A model generated the notes under the pieces. The model was not told the DNA's origin. It made no database searches and worked only from the letters and a program-made list of their open reading frames with translations. The position numbers and the translations under genes were made by a program. From contig JAAVTG010000552.1 of NCBI GenBank assembly GCA_011947345.1, forward strand, positions 47,389-111,388: a stretch of 64,000 nt of DNA, in the 5' to 3' direction. This DNA is from Phytophthora quininea. Taxonomy: Eukaryota > Oomycota > Peronosporomycetes > Peronosporales > Peronosporaceae. This document shows, in pieces, positions 21,808-35,000 of this stretch; the first letter of the stretch is position 1; the number at the start of each line of letters is the position of its first letter.

Positions 21808-23390
21808 CTATTTGGTCAGCTTGCTGTAGCTCTCGATCATCCAGCGAAGGGTTCGTGCGACAGTGTCGATGTCGACCTTGTGCAGCGCACTATAAAAAAG
21901 CATTAGAATTTATGTAAAGTCCAAAAGTGCAGGGGGGGTACCTGACTGGAAGAATGGCCAGGTCTGTCGACCGCCGCAGTTTGTGAAGGTTCTCTTCAGC
22001 ACCTGTTTACACAAAACATATTTCCCGTCAGAAGTGTGATCACACCACTCCAATCAAAGTACTTATCGAATGCATACCTGGCTCATCCATTTTGTTCGCC
22101 ACAATGAGCGACGGACGCGACGAGATTCCTGGCGCATAAAGCTCGAGCTCTTTCTGAAGATGCGTGAAATCTTCAATCGGATCACGCCCTCGGAGCCCGC
22201 TGTATCCAGCACGTACAAAAGGATCTACACAACACATGAACCGTTAGCAAAGTTAATCACAAGGACCGCCAACAAATATGTTTACCTTGGTGCGTTCGAT
22301 ATGCCGCAAGAAATCATGGCCTAGACCGACATTGCGATGCGCGCCGTCAATAAGCCCCGGAATGTCTGCAACACTCAAACGAAAGGTGTCCGGAAACTCG
22401 ACGATTCCCACGTAAGGATGGAGCGTCGTGAATGGATACGGAGCGATTTCAGGCGTGGCGCGACTCAACACACTCAGCAACGTCGACTTGCCAGCGTTCG
22501 GGTAGCCCACAAACCGACATCAGCAATGGTCTTAAGTTCCAATTCGTAGTACTGCGACGTTCCCGGTTGACCTGTTCCCTTATTTTCCGGCATGTGCTTC
22601 CGCAGCCGTCCAAACTTGGTGGTTTTGCCCGCCAAAATGCGATTGCCGAGACCCGGTTTGCCGCCTTTAGCAGCCATGAACGAAGCGCCAGGCTTGTCCA
22701 GATCACACACGACTTCCATCTGATCGACTATTTCGTAGTCGCCGTCCTCCAGTTCTCGCTCGTAGCGATCCACACGCTTCACCAACGTGCCGCATGGCAC
22801 CTTCACCACGCAATGCTTGCCTCTTCTTCCAGCCGAATCATTCGCTACAGTCATCCATCCACAATCAATCAATACAATAATAAGCACCACAAGAAGTTCT
22901 ACGGTAGACGTACGCATGCCGTTGAGTCCTGCGCCGCCTTTAAAGTGGTGCGTGGCATTGCCCAAGTTCTGCACCTTGTCGCTGGCTTCAATCATCACAT
23001 CTCCACCTGCGCCGCCGTGGCCTCCATTGGGTCGCTTGCGCGTGGCCGACTCGGCGAAGAAACTGGCGCAGCCGTTGCCGCCATGGCCGCCTGTGGCTTT
23101 CACTCGAATGCGGTCTACGAAGCGCCGCTTGAGTGCTGCGCGCGACGCACACGCACCTTCTGCTTGACGTGCTCCTCCACCTGGCGCTTCGGGGAGTCCT
23201 CGTCGTCCAGGTCTAGTGACCAGTCTTCGCCTTCGTCCCAGTCGTCGTCCCAGTCCAGCTCCATGTCGGTGTTATCGTCGTCATCGTCATCATCGTCTCC
23301 TCCTTGGACACGGAATAGACGCACAGCAGGACCACAGCGACGCGCTGGAGCAGCTACCAGGCCGCGGAAGAGGCTCGAGACCCGCAGCAT
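21808..23390 (-). CDS. Obg-family GTPase, probably mitochondrial
   Basis: Five exons (23390-22914, 22844-22286, 22224-22078, 22002-21942, 21889-21808) with introns of 52-75 nt encode 442 residues once three single missing bases are allowed (near 23130, near 22518 and CCC at 22187-22189). The N-terminus ([18 protein letters not shown]) looks like a mitochondrial presequence and is followed by an acidic stretch of about 35 residues. The Obg fold follows ([26 protein letters not shown]), then the G domain: GYPNAGKST (G1), DIPGLIDGA (G3, with the Obg-specific switch), NKMDEP (G4) and VSALHK (G5). Such proteins (MTG2/GTPBP5 type) help mature the mitochondrial large ribosomal subunit. The first in-frame ATG was used. 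The gene is head-to-head with the next one. Confidence 0.9.
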
Positions 23391-23456
23391 TGCTGTTGGC
23401 CACAGAATAGATAGAGAATGGATACACTTATTAAAATGGGGATTTCATACTTGAAA
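23391..23456. promoter_or_regulatory. 66-nt bidirectional promoter
   Basis: Only 66 nt separate the ATG of the Obg gene (minus) from the likely ATG of the next gene (plus, 23457). If the earlier in-frame ATG at 23418 is used, 27 nt remain. Both promoters must overlap each other or the genes themselves. Confidence 0.5.
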
Positions 23457-24245
23457 ATGGCGGGAGACGACTTCAACAGTTTGTACGATCATTTGATGTT
23501 GCTTTGGCTGTGGAGGAGGAGACTAAGAGAACTGGTGAATGGGTGTAACAGGTACGAGAGACTGGTGGCAAAGCGCACACCGTCGGCGAAGCGAGTGCAG
23601 CGCGTTGCGGCCCCAGTGAAAAAGAAGCAGAGAGGGAAGAACGACGAGGATTCACTACCCAAAGCGACAAATAGCGTCGTTGACGTGGAGGCTGAAAAGA
23701 GAAGAGCAGACCAACAGAAGCGAGACGCACGAATTCACGGCGTTGTGAAGCGACTCAAGCTGCCCAGAAACCTTCGAGGCTTCGCTCGCCTTAGTGAAAG
23801 CAACCCGCGCCGTCTTGCGTTCCAAATCTGCGCCGCAAACGAGCAAGAAGTGCAACATTTTATTGACAAGTTTAAGGGATTTCAACACCAGCGGCCCGTA
23901 CAACGACGACTGTTTGGAGAGAGATGGGATTTGAAGATAACGCGACGCACGCGGCTGGAGAAAATCGCAGCCAGGTAAGGTGGAATTCTTTATATTTGTT
24001 GATACCCATCTTTGTTTATACATTATTGATCTAACCTTCCTGTTAGGTTGTACCTAAAGCGAGTTGACGCCTTTCAATTTAAAGCACCGACCACCATTGA
24101 AGGCAGGCCTCGAGCACTCGATGAATTACTGTTCTTCTCGCCTCCAAACACCGAGCTTCACTCCCAAATCGGCTATACCCACGCCTCTAATGCGGTGCCT
24201 CCTCCACCTCCATTAGATTCCGAGGCCTCTTCGGTCGTCTCTTGA
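23457..24245 (+). CDS. Unrecognised basic protein
   Basis: Two exons (23457-23974, 24047-24245; intron 72 nt, AG|G split codon) encode 238 residues. No family is recognised. The N-terminal 30 residues (MAGDDFNSLYDHLMLLWLW) are hydrophobic and aromatic, then the protein is rich in K and R. A charged helical part (VEAEKRRADQQKRDARIHGV) precedes a compact segment with LPRNLRGFARLSESNPRR. The C-terminus has PPPPP and a Ser-rich end. An ATG at 23418 is in frame, but it would leave almost no room for the divergent Obg promoter, so 23457 is preferred. A nucleolar or mitochondrial role is conceivable from the charge; there is no direct evidence. Confidence 0.6.
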
Positions 24246-24346
24246 ATCGGCACGATCGAAATCTCCGGTTCCAACACGATCACTTGAGGACACAGACAAA
24301 ACATAGAGGTAAGTTCGAATAAGATAATATGTATTGAGAATTGAAG

Positions 24347-27300
24347 TTACTGACCACTTGTGATGGAACTTCGACTCATGAGCAGTCGTGTCTCGGTCGC
24401 CCCAGCGTAGCCGTCTTTCGAGAAGGCAAAGCCGTGATACGCCTTCTGCAATGTCGTCCGATGCGGGCTGGATTTACTTCCTGAGGTTGGGACGACAGAG
24501 CCGTGTTTCTTGGTTGACTTTGGGATCGACCGTCGAGCTGGAACGGCCACTGATGCGTCACTGTTATCATTCCACTGCAGCATTTTGCGGTCGAGATTGA
24601 ACTTGATGACCTCTTTGGCCAAGTGCCAATATTCAGGAAAGAAAATGGACCTGACAGAGTTAAGAACGTGCACATACGACAGTGCTGCCACAGGAATGAA
24701 TAACCACAACAGCCAGAATGCTGGAAGCCCGAACGTTTGCTCTGGAGTTCGTTCCCATGTGAGATCGGAGAGGATATTGATGTGCCCAGCTGAGAAGGAG
24801 ACAGTGAACCACACCAGTAGTGAAATATACAGGACGAAATTGAAGCTGTGGAAACTGTTCTGGAACAGAACCAACTTGGTGTTGGCAGTGAAAACAACCA
24901 TTGTGAAGACGACAAAGCCCTCAATCCACATGGCCGGGGTTGCTCCTGCATATCCTGCCTTTTCCATGCTGTTGATTGTGATAAATGTGATCGTGAGGCT
25001 CTCGACAATGGCGCCGATAATCCACAATGAGAATATCCGAGTATTGATATCTTCGTCGCGAGGACCAGCGAAAAACAATTTGGGGAATGCCATAGCCACG
25101 TCGTCATTGACATCTTGATCAAGAATCGATGCCGCAACAATTGGAACTGCCGTGAGCGCGACGTTGTACATCTGCGTACCAGCCTCCAGGAAGAATTTTT
25201 CGCCTGAGAATCCACACAGCAGCGTGTACCAGAATTGAGACGCGGTGAAGAGAATATTCTTGTAGAAAATGTACAACACCAGCTGCGCCATGCGTCGGTA
25301 GTTCCAGCGTCCGTGGACAAGCAGTAGACGTTGCAAGAAACGAAACTGGGCGATGGCGTAGTCGCTGGAGTTCACGGCTTGCATACCCTCTTGGCCCGAA
25401 ATGCCAACACCGATGTGAGCTTCTTGAATCATGGACACATCGTTAGCTCCATCCCCAATTGCGAGGGTTCGAACTCCAGGAACAAATTCTTTGATCAGAG
25501 CGACCATTTCAGCTTTTTGAGCGGGGGATACACGGCAAGCAATCACAGCCTTGCAGTATTGCGAGAACTCGGCAAGACGAGCACGACATGTGCCTTTAAG
25601 ACCATAGATCAGTGTTTCACCGTCGATGACAAGAGCAAGATCACGGAGTTCACCTCGAGTACTCGGGGAGAAGCCAGATAGACGCTGACCTCGGCACTGC
25701 GAGTGGAAATCTCCTCTCTCAAGCTGGCCTCCAGGGCTTCGGGGTTGGCGAGCTCTTGGCGTTGATAGTCAGGAGCTTCATGTCATTCGTGACAAGTTGG
25801 CAAGCGAATCCGATGTTAATTGCTGTCTCCTCCTTGTCGCCGGTAAGCACCCAGATCTTGATCCCAGCGCATGCTAAATTGGCGATCGTGTCGGGGACGC
25901 CAGACTGCAGCTTGTCTTCAATTGCGGTAGCACCAAGTAGCTCCATATCACACTCGATTTCGTTCATGCATTGGTCGATGGCATTCGGGAGATCCTTCTT
26001 GCGTTTATCGATCTCAGCCAGATTGTTTTGAGCATCGTGGAAGCGCGTTGCCCACTCATCGTAGTAGGACGTCTCGATCCCGCGCACTGCAATAGTCAGC
26101 GTGCGGAGGCCGTCCTCAGCGTAGTTATCAACATGGCGTCGAGTAATATCCTGCAGATGGGACGAAGTCGCGTCGTCTTCTTTATCCTTTGCCAACAACC
26201 CGAAGATGATAACATCAGCGCCTTTCGAGTACAAGAAGATTTTCCCATCTGGGTGGCGAATGATCGTGCTCATGCGCTTTCGCGTGCTGTTAAACTCCAG
26301 GACATCCAAGATTTCGTATTTCTGAGCAGCACCACGAACTTTGAGATGCGCAACACCAGGAGATCGGTTGACGAATTCGTATCCAAAGTAGCCTGCGCCG
26401 GCGACAAGCGCCTGCTCGTCTGGCGATGACGCCGACAGGGTGATTTCTGTTGAGTTCTCGTGGCGCTCTGGAATGACTGTGTGGCACACCGCGAGATGCG
26501 TGAAAAAGGCGTCAATACGTCGCTGTTGAACGGATCCTGAGTCTCCGTTCATGTCGTTAAAAAGCTCCGGACCGTCGAAATTAACGTACGGAACTTTGGG
26601 GCCCGAGGACTTAGAAGCCATGTCGGGTAGTGGTTTTCCTGCCCGCTTTAGTGCGGCTAAGCCAATCTCTGTGGTTCCGTTGCCATAAGACACGCCCCCG
26701 ATAGAGCACTTCCTGAACTCCATCACGTTGCAAGTCAGCGTACCAGTCTTGTCCGAGAAAATGTACGAAATCTGCCCGAGCTCTTCGTTGAGTGACATGG
26801 AGCGTACCAACGCTGGTGTGTCGTTGTCTGGATGGTAAATCTTGTTGTCCCACTGGATAAACTGCGCTTGGAGGTATTTGACCATACTCATGGACACAGC
26901 CAGCGAAATAGGTACGAATTGATACATGAGCAGCAGATAGTAAAACAGCATGATGATCCAGTCGACAAAGGCGCCGTGGTCCGAGGCGTCCAATTTGAGG
27001 TACCAGACGCTGCGATGGCTGGACTTCCAGGTGACTGCGCCCGTCGCGCCTGCTGCACTGAAGATGAGCAAGATCATCAGCAGCACGGCTGTGTATTTGT
27101 TGATCGAGTGGTCCATGGAGCTCATTTTTGACGGCGGGGCCGAATTGCTCATCATGATCTTTGTATCTTTGCCGGTATTGAAGACGACACCGTGCACCCA
27201 GTCCGTATTGCGGATCGTGCAGCCGCGGAGAATGACACTCTCGTACGGGATAGAAGCCTTCTCTTTCCCCTGGAGCTCCAAAATGCCCTGAAAGCTGTTG

Positions 27301-28157
27301 ATGGCATTGTTGGGGTGCTCGCAGCGGATAACACCTTTCATGTTAACCAAGTTGTCGATATTCCCCATGTCCTCAAGGGTACACTCCATTGCAGATCGCA
27401 CCTTCATATTCGTCTCACCATCCAGAGACTTGGTCTCGACGTAGCAAACACCGCACGGTGGTGTGTTTGGAATCTCGCTCACTGCCACCACGAGGATGTC
27501 CGCAGGAACAAGTCCACGATTGCAAATTTTGACGACATCTCCTACTACAACGTCGGCCCAAGTGACTGGTTTAAATTTCTTGGTTTCTCGGTCAAGCACT
27601 TGGGTCGGACTGCCATTGGCAACGTCGTCCGCTTGGTGGCGCTTGTGGTCTTCGAGAATGGCGAACACGGCATCCACTGTGATGATAAATAGCAGGGGTG
27701 GCAGGGAAGATGGATTGCCGTTGGTGTTACTGATCTGCGGGATGCACTGCAAGATACAAATGATGAGGAAGTAGAGGTTGGAGAGTTTGCGGAAGCTCTC
27801 GAAGAGAAACTTCGGTAGGAAGCTGACGACCGTGTACTTGGACGTGATAATGTAGTTGTTGCAGTAGCCGGCTTCTACGTTTCGCGCAGGCTCGTTCAGA
27901 TGAACCACGCGGTACCCGTCGTTGTCGGCGGGCGTACCCTCCCCATTGATCGTTTGGTTCGCCACGCAGCTGGGAAGAAAACACGGAGAGCACGGAAATG
28001 ACGTTGATAACGAGGAGCGAGTACACGAGGGAATGCTGCTGTCTAACCACCAGCTTTGAATAGCGTGCCTATGAGATGAGGAGGGGTTTCGCAGCCTCGA
28101 CAGCTGAGCCGCCCAGCACGCTACTATTTTTGCGAAGAAGGTCAACTTCGCTGCCAA
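24347..28157 (-). CDS. P4-type ATPase (phospholipid flippase)
   Basis: The frame is open from about 27969 to 25719 and again from about 25680 to 24347. Two one-base shifts in between (near 25750 and 25690) join the parts. Hallmarks in order are SLDGETNMK (A domain), PISLAVSMSMVKY (membrane PISL motif), DKTGTLTCN (phosphorylation site), ASSPDEQALVAGA (nucleotide domain), LTGDKEETAINIG, and AIGDGANDVSMIQEAHIGVG with GQEGMQA. Ten membrane segments are expected, and the last six are visible after residue 900. Flippases move aminophospholipids to the cytosolic leaflet and usually need a CDC50 partner, which is not in this window. The 5' end is unclear: the first frame has no ATG, and a probable intron ends at 27970 before CVANQTING. 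The true start lies in a small upstream exon. The C-terminal tail is Ser-rich and basic. Confidence 0.92.
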
Positions 28158-28331
28158 ACTTTTACTACAGAAGTATCAACCATGCCGAAGGTCAACTAGT
28201 TGAGCTTGGATTTTGGGCGCCCTGTCGCTCCACTTCAACTGTCAGACCGGAGTGATGGTCCTTCAACTTGTCCCACTTGGCACTCGTTCGATCCTCTTCA
28301 TTTGCAAATTTGCCGGATCGGACGTAAGCCG

Positions 28332-30062
28332 ATGAAGAACCAGCGCACCCATCGACGCAAGCTTCGCTTCAGCTCCACCACGAGAGCGGATGAGGTGGAG
28401 ATTGTGACGGTCCACCCGCCCGTGAAGCGGAGGAGCCGACAGAGCTACAAGCCGCGACACATCCCCAAGAGAGCCTCGACACCAGCGAACATTCTCCCAG
28501 AGGCCACGTGGAGTATGCTGGAGGATATGTTCACGGCTTCCAAGAGCCTGGGAGAGATGTAAGACGAGAGGTTTGAAAGCTCAGGGGGTTGTCGTCTGAC
28601 TGTGTGGGTGAGAGCAGAACGGGGACTGTTCTGCGGCTCTTGAAAGAGCACGAAAACTTGCACACCGCCATCGATGAACCCGCTTTCCCGATCTTCATCC
28701 CTGCCAGCGAAATCTACAAGCTGAAGGGTAGATGGGCAGTATTCTAGTGTAGAAGGTGTTCTCCATTTCTGACCCCTGCTGTATAGTGCCGCGGAAACGA
28801 CGGATCTACGACGTGCTGCATGTGCTGGAAGGTGTGGTGTTATGCGATAGGGAGCTCAATGATATCGCGATTTAGTTTTGTGCTGCTAGGCGTCGGCGTG
28901 ATCAAGCGGATTCGCTGGAAGGAGAACCGCAACAGCAAAGGTGGGTCGTTCCTGTACTATGGCACGACTGCGGCGGTCCAACGCCTGGCGCGGCTCAAAC
29001 AAGGCTCGAATCAGGTGATAGCAAACTTCCGCCAAGCTTGCAGCTCGAAGCCTAACGGTGTGGAGGAGGATAGTGCTCTCGTCAAAGGCGTCGAGGACCA
29101 AGCCACGCTCGAGAGATGGCCATGCCTAGTAACTACGACCACTTGCTTCCTTAGCTTGCTCTTCCAGCAGAAGTACCAAGTATCGGTATCGCTGCCTGAA
29201 ATGAGCAGCCGAGTCGCCAACGCTAAAAGTTTATCGGCGCTTCAATATCGTCGGGGATTGGGTGGAGACACCATTTAACGATATCAATCGCCGCATTTAC
29301 GACGTGGTGTCGGTGCTGGAGAACTGCAGTTTGATTCGGACCTACCCGACCCCAGATATTCCGGTGGACACGGCATTCGAACTCGTTGACAGGAGCCAGC
29401 TGCGGAAATTCATCCGCTTCAATTACGGTGTCTTCGCTGATCCGAGTTCATTGTTTGCTGCGGCTGCATCCCCAGCAAACTGGAACAACGATCGAAAAGG
29501 GCGCAAAGACCCAGCATTGTTTTGCACCGCAGCAGCAACTTGGGCTTCTGGGGATTGCCACAGCAGTAATTCAGTGTGGCAACGAGCAACGAACACATTT
29601 TCAGCCTCACCAGTGTTCGTTCCGACGAGTTCCAGTGTCAATGCGCAAGAACGCGAATCCAAGCCGTCGAGAATGAAGGCGATGGCAATGTCAAAGACCC
29701 CTTCACGAAGCCAGCCCCAAGCGGAGTCAGCCCCAAGTACTCAGGAATTCTTTTCTCCTCTCGGAAAAGTGGCGCCAATGAAGACTGAATGGTGTGACGA
29801 ATCATTCAAAGAGCTGGAGCTGTACGATGTGCTCCCCAGCGAAGACAAAATCGACTGGGAGATGAACACGCAATTTAAAGAGTGCTACCACAACTTGTGG
29901 GGCATCCAATACTCACCGATTGCTGTCGTGAATGATGCACTCGACAACTCAACGCCTCGAGTTCTCGTTGACCACGTCGAGGTGGCAGTAGTGGATCTCG
30001 AGTGCCACGAAGTACTTGTTGACGATGACAAGGCTGCGATCACTGCGAGTTTCCTTTGTTGA
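28332..30062 (+). CDS. E2F-type transcription factor, probably with two DNA-binding domains
   Basis: Exons 28332-28558, 28618-28727, 28787-28831 and 28890-30062 (introns of 58-59 nt) give 517 residues if one A is dropped from an AAAA run near 29227. The first winged helix spans all four exons: SLGEI, VLRLLKEHENLHTAID, then VPRKRRIYDVLHVLEGVGV, which holds the RRxYD DNA-contact motif, and IKRIRWKENR. A second one ends with INRRIYDVVSVLENCSLIR. No dimerisation coiled coil or RB-binding motif is seen, which matches E2F7/8 or plant DEL repressors that bind DNA without a DP partner. The N-terminus is basic (KRRSRQSYKPRH) and may be the nuclear signal. The tail of about 220 residues is Ser/Pro-rich then acidic. 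The product likely represses S-phase genes. An upstream non-ATG extension of the frame suggests the start could be earlier. Confidence 0.8.
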
Positions 30063-30206
30063 TCAACCTCGGTTGCCATTGCATAAGACACATTGGGAAG
30101 CGGGCTTGTGCACCACCAAGGCCTGAGGACGAATGATTCATAAAGCAGCACGTTGACATTATCTTTCGCCTGCCGATTACCTCTCTCCGCCCAACCACCA
30201 ACAGGT

Positions 30207-31714
30207 TTAAATCCACAGACCGCTACTGCTCAACGGGATGTCCGTCACACCCGAGCAGCTCAGAAAGCCGCTCGACACACTGTTGTCGTCGTCGTCGCTC
30301 TCCCAATATTCATCTTCATCCCCTTCATCGTCACTGCTGGTGTCTTCCTCAAAGTCACGGTCAACCTTCCAGGCAAAGTTTTCTGCCATCTCCTCCGCGG
30401 CCTGTGACTCCAGTATCAGAGCCTCGGCTCGGTTGCGTGCAAGTGAAGCAGCCAGTTGGCTTGCAATGGACGGCGGCACGTCATTTGCATCCAACGCCAA
30501 AGCTTCGAGGTGGAAGTTCACATCCAGCGCGTCCAGCAGCGCCTGAGCCCCCACTCGAGTGATTCGGTTGCTTTGGAGCTCAATTGACTTGAGCATGCAA
30601 TTGCACCGAACCGCTTGAGCAATGGCCTCTGCGCCTCGATCCGTGATGCCATTGCCGCGCAACGACAAGTGAGTCAGCGAGTCGTGTCCGTAAAGAGCTT
30701 GGGCCAGCACTTCTGCCCCGCGATCGGTGATGCCGTTGCCATATAAATCCAAGGACTGCAGGGTAGTGTTGTTGCACAGCATTTTGGAGAGCGCGACGGC
30801 ACCGTTGTCACCGATAGCATGGTCCCGAATGACGAGCGTCCGAACCGTGTGGTTGGTCGTTAGCGAGCGTGCCACAAGCGCACACCCATCGGATTCGAGG
30901 CGCTTTTTGCGCAGCGCAAGCGAGGAGAAGTCCAACTCGCGGACGTCGCCGTCGTTTAGATAGACGCGGTGCATGATCGAGCCGAGCGTCGGGCCTAGCA
31001 TCGCCAATCAAAACTTTAGTTCGCATGTTTCCACATCAACATTGGTTGTTTCAAACGTACCTTCGGCGAGCGGCGTGCACGTTGGCTTTGGCATTTGTGA
31101 CGGCGGGTAGCTGCCTCGATGGCCGCGACTTGCAGGTAGCGGCGGTTTATCAACGCAGGTCTTGACGGACGACGTCGATGCGTTCGATCCCGACGACGAA
31201 TACGACCCCACCGTGCTGGTGGAGGAAGCGGACCGATTCACCGTTGGCTTGGCGTCGGGGACGGTCGTCGTCGGCTTCCAGTTGTGCACTGCCGCGTCCT
31301 GTTCAGCATGGGGTTGCTTTTGCTCGACCTCGTCTGAATCGCCAGCATTGCCGGTCTTTTCGTCCTGGTTCTCGACCACCCGTGCAGACCAGCAATCAAG
31401 CGAACCCTCGGTGACATCGTTGGACTCCATCTTCCGGTCTAGATTTCCAACACCGTTCGTGCCAGAACTGCCACCCTCGGCCGATTGCTGGGCAACCTTC
31501 GACGGTGACATCCGGTCCGACTTGAATCGGAACGTGAGGCGCTTGCGCTCCTCGGGCTTCTCGCCACCTAAAACTCGGCGCCAGTACCGCTACGCAATGG
31601 CAAGAGAAACGTCGTTAGATGGATGGATACCGTGACGACAGACTCGACTTGAGCACCAACCTCGAGATGGTGTTTGGCTCGTCGGAGATTGATGTCGGGC
31701 ATGAGCAACGCCAT
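30207..31714 (-). CDS. Leucine-rich repeat (RNI-like) protein with acidic tail
   Basis: Exons 31714-31661, 31589-31061 and 30994-30207 (introns 71 and 66 nt) encode 456 residues in one frame. The N-terminus is hydrophilic (HHLERYWRRVLGGEKPEERK), followed by a Ser/Thr-rich low-complexity region of about 140 residues. Residues 230-400 hold about six RNI-type repeats of 28 residues (LDLYGNGITDRGAEVLAQAL, LSLRGNGITDRGAEAIAQAV). The tail has an acidic run (SSDDEGDEDEYWESDDDD). Such repeats bind proteins; no catalytic domain is present. The start was picked because only this ATG gives an exon in phase with the acceptor at 31590. The partner and function are unknown. Confidence 0.75.
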
Positions 31715-32041
31715 CGTCGCCACTGAAATGACCGGCGCCGGCGCCGATCTCGATTCCTTCTCGAAGCTCCGGCTCAAAAGTGCTCGAGGATGGGGGTCTC
31801 CATGCTGAAGCCACATGTCACCGCCGTGACTCACAGCGCAGCCATCTGCCGTGCTCTGCCGCCACCTACAACCAAGGTGATCTCTAGAATGAACACGCAT
31901 AATTGGACTTGTGATCTCACTTCACTTTGGTTGGGTTCCCCTTCCTACACATATACGCCGACAATGGCGTTAATTAAAAAGTATCTCTGCTGCTTGCCGG
32001 GCGTGATGTCCTCGAAACGCAGAGCCATCCCCAACAACACT
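31715..32041. other. Intergenic stretch upstream of the LRR gene
   Basis: About 330 nt lie between the myosin stop codon and the start of the LRR gene, both on the minus strand. It must hold the myosin 3' end and the LRR promoter. No gene or repeat is seen. Confidence 0.4.
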
Positions 32042-35000
32042 CTACCGCTTGCGGCTCTTGTTGATTTCCAGGATGATCGCCTGCAGCTCGATGCATTGCT
32101 CTCGCATGAGCTCCAAGTCGTACTTGAGGTTGCGGTTCTCGATCTTCAGCATCGAGTTCTCGTCCTCGAGCGAGATGCCGCTGGAGCTGGACGTGCTGCC
32201 GCTGCCGCTGCGGGGCTTGATGAAGCTCTTCGCTCTTGCCGACAGCTCGTTCAGACGCTTCACACTACCGCGGCGACCATTCTGCACGATCTTGAAGCTC
32301 TCCATGCGGTCGGCGACCGACCTACCGCGCTCTTCACGAATCGAGGCCGGGTCGTCGCCAAAGCCTTCGTCGGCATCCGAGTCATCAAGCTCATCAGCCT
32401 CGTCGACCCACTGACCGGCGCCGTACTCGTCCTCGGATTCGGGCTCGACCGGAATGGACTTGTACCTCTTCCAGCCGCGCTGAATCTTGATGATCGCACG
32501 GCGCTGGAAGTGATACTCCTTGAAGTCGAGCGACATTCGCGCGTACGATTGCAACACAATGGCAGCAGCAATCTTGTTGCGCAGACGACGACGCTCTAGG
32601 AATCCCAATGCGATGCGCTGGATGGTGCGGGCCTCGTAGTACATGAAGTCGGACTTCATGGCCTCGAGCTCTTCCATCACGCCGTTCTTGAAGTAGACCA
32701 GCGTCTTGCCCATTTGGTACTCTAGCGGGGACTTGCGACCGATCGACTCCATGAAAACATTGCAAGTGCGGCGAACGTCTTTGCTGTGCATGGACGGCGG
32801 GAACATGATGGCGTAGCGGGTAGCGAGCTCCTTCGGAGTCAACCGACTCGGGTACCCGGAGCGGGTGATACGAATAGCTTCGATCACACCGGCCGAGCGC
32901 AATTGCTCCACGATCATCCGCTTGTTGAACTCCGTCGGGCTCTTGTTAGAGTTCGGCTTAATGCAACGCACGTAGTGGGTATTCGTTGTCTTGATGTTGT
33001 CCATCAGCTGAGCCAACGACGTCTTGAACTGAGAGCCCAAGCTCTTCGGGCCCTTCTTGCCGCGGCTGCTGCCGTCCGTCGCTTCCGTGTCTTCAAACAA
33101 CTCCGGCAGGAACGAAACGCTACTCAGCTGGATCAATTCCAGCAGGTCTTTCTGCAGCGTATCGCGGTGTTTCTCCATAAAGCCCACGGTCTCGTACGTG
33201 ACCGAACCGGCGTAGTGGTTGATAACGAACTGCGTGCGCAACACCTTGGGAAAGTCGATGCTCTCGTTCACGTCGCCGTTCTTCTTCACGCGGTGGTTAG
33301 TGCGGATCTTGTTCACAAGAGCCTCTTCCGTGCCTCGAGGCTGGCGCAGGTGGTCATTCATCAGAGCGATGATACCCAGCTTACCTTCGATCACTTCCAC
33401 GATCCCCTGGTTGTCCTGGTACTGAATGTGATCCCATTGAAGGCCTTCACGGACGTACTCGTCCTCGACAGTCTTGAACACGTCCGTCGTGAACTTCTGC
33501 TGCAGTTTCTCGTTGGCATAGTTAATGCAAAACTGTTCAAAGCCGTTGTGGACAAAGTCCTCGAAACCAAAGATATCAAGCACACCGATCTGTCCGCTGA
33601 TGCGGCTGTCCTCTGTGCTGATGGCGTTGTTGATCTTCACCACCATCCAGTCGAACATCTTCGAGTAAATCGTCTTAGCCAAAGCGTCTCGGTTCTCCGC
33701 AGCTTCCACAGGGTCCAGGGGCACTGTCACACTGTCGTTGCGCGTAATAACCGTGCGGTTGCACAGAGCTTCCTCGATCCGAGTGGTTGGGAGGCCGAAC
33801 ATTTTAGCCACCTGTGAAAGCGCAGAACCGCTCGAGATTCGGGATCCGCTCTCTCCTTCACTGTCAAATGAAACCTCGCCCAGAAGCAGCACACCTGCCA
33901 GGATCTTGAACAAGGTCTTCTGACCGCTAGAGTCCAAGCCAATCAGTGACAGGGACTTTTGCGTGCTCGCAAACCACTTGCTGTCGTCCAGACCAGGGAT
34001 CTGCATCTCCGACAGCGAGCCTGCATACTGGTACTTGCACTCAGGGTCCAAACCAAACTCCTTCCGCTCGCGACTGGGCAGACCAGCCAAGAGTTGGTAG
34101 AAAATGTGGTAATTCCGCTCACCCTCCGTGATCGACACCACACGCGACTTCTCCAGCAGGTAGGTCTCGCACTTGGCACCGATCAACTTGCCTCGATCGT
34201 CGAACTGAAGCTGTGTAAACTTACCGAAGCGAGAACTGTTGTCGTTGCGTGTGGTCTTGGCGTTACCAAAGGACTCTAGCAACGGGTTAACGTCAATGAC
34301 CTTCGCGATGGTCTTGTCCTTACGGCCACCAGCCACACTGGCCAAGTGGTTCATCACGATCTTGGTCGTCTCCGTCTTGCCTGCACCTGATTCACCGCTC
34401 ACCAAAATACTCTGGTTCATCTGGTTCGACGTCATATGCTTGTAGGCAGCCGTCGATGTCGAGTAGACGTGCGGTGGGAGCGAATCCCGTGGTTTCCGAA
34501 GGTACTTCTCGTGGAGGTGGTCGCCATAGAGGTTCTCGATCCACTTGTACGGGTTCACCGCGATCACGATGTCGTTGGTGTACGTGTACGGCTTGGACGC
34601 ATCAAAGCGCTGTTTCAGGTTGAACAAGATAGACGGCTCGTTCAAATATCGTAGCAGACGCATATCCTCCACACCCTCCGGGCTGTCGTGAAGAATCGCA
34701 ACTGGGAGTGACTCCACCTCAGTTGCCGTCGGACCAGCAACTGCACGAATCACCTCCGGGTCCTTGAGATTCACAACGCGCTGCTCTGAGTCTCCTGAAT
34801 CCAAGAAAGCCGTGATCGTTACCTCCTTTCTTCGTTCATTGTAGTCCACGATCTCCGACAACAACCACACATCTTCTTTGTCGGGGATATAGCACTGCAC
34901 ACCAGGGACAATCAAGTTCTGTCGGTTTCCGGCGCCGGCAGCCTGTTGACGAAGCTGTTCTTCCTTAATCTCCAGCTGCTCCTGCATAAACGCCTTGCGC

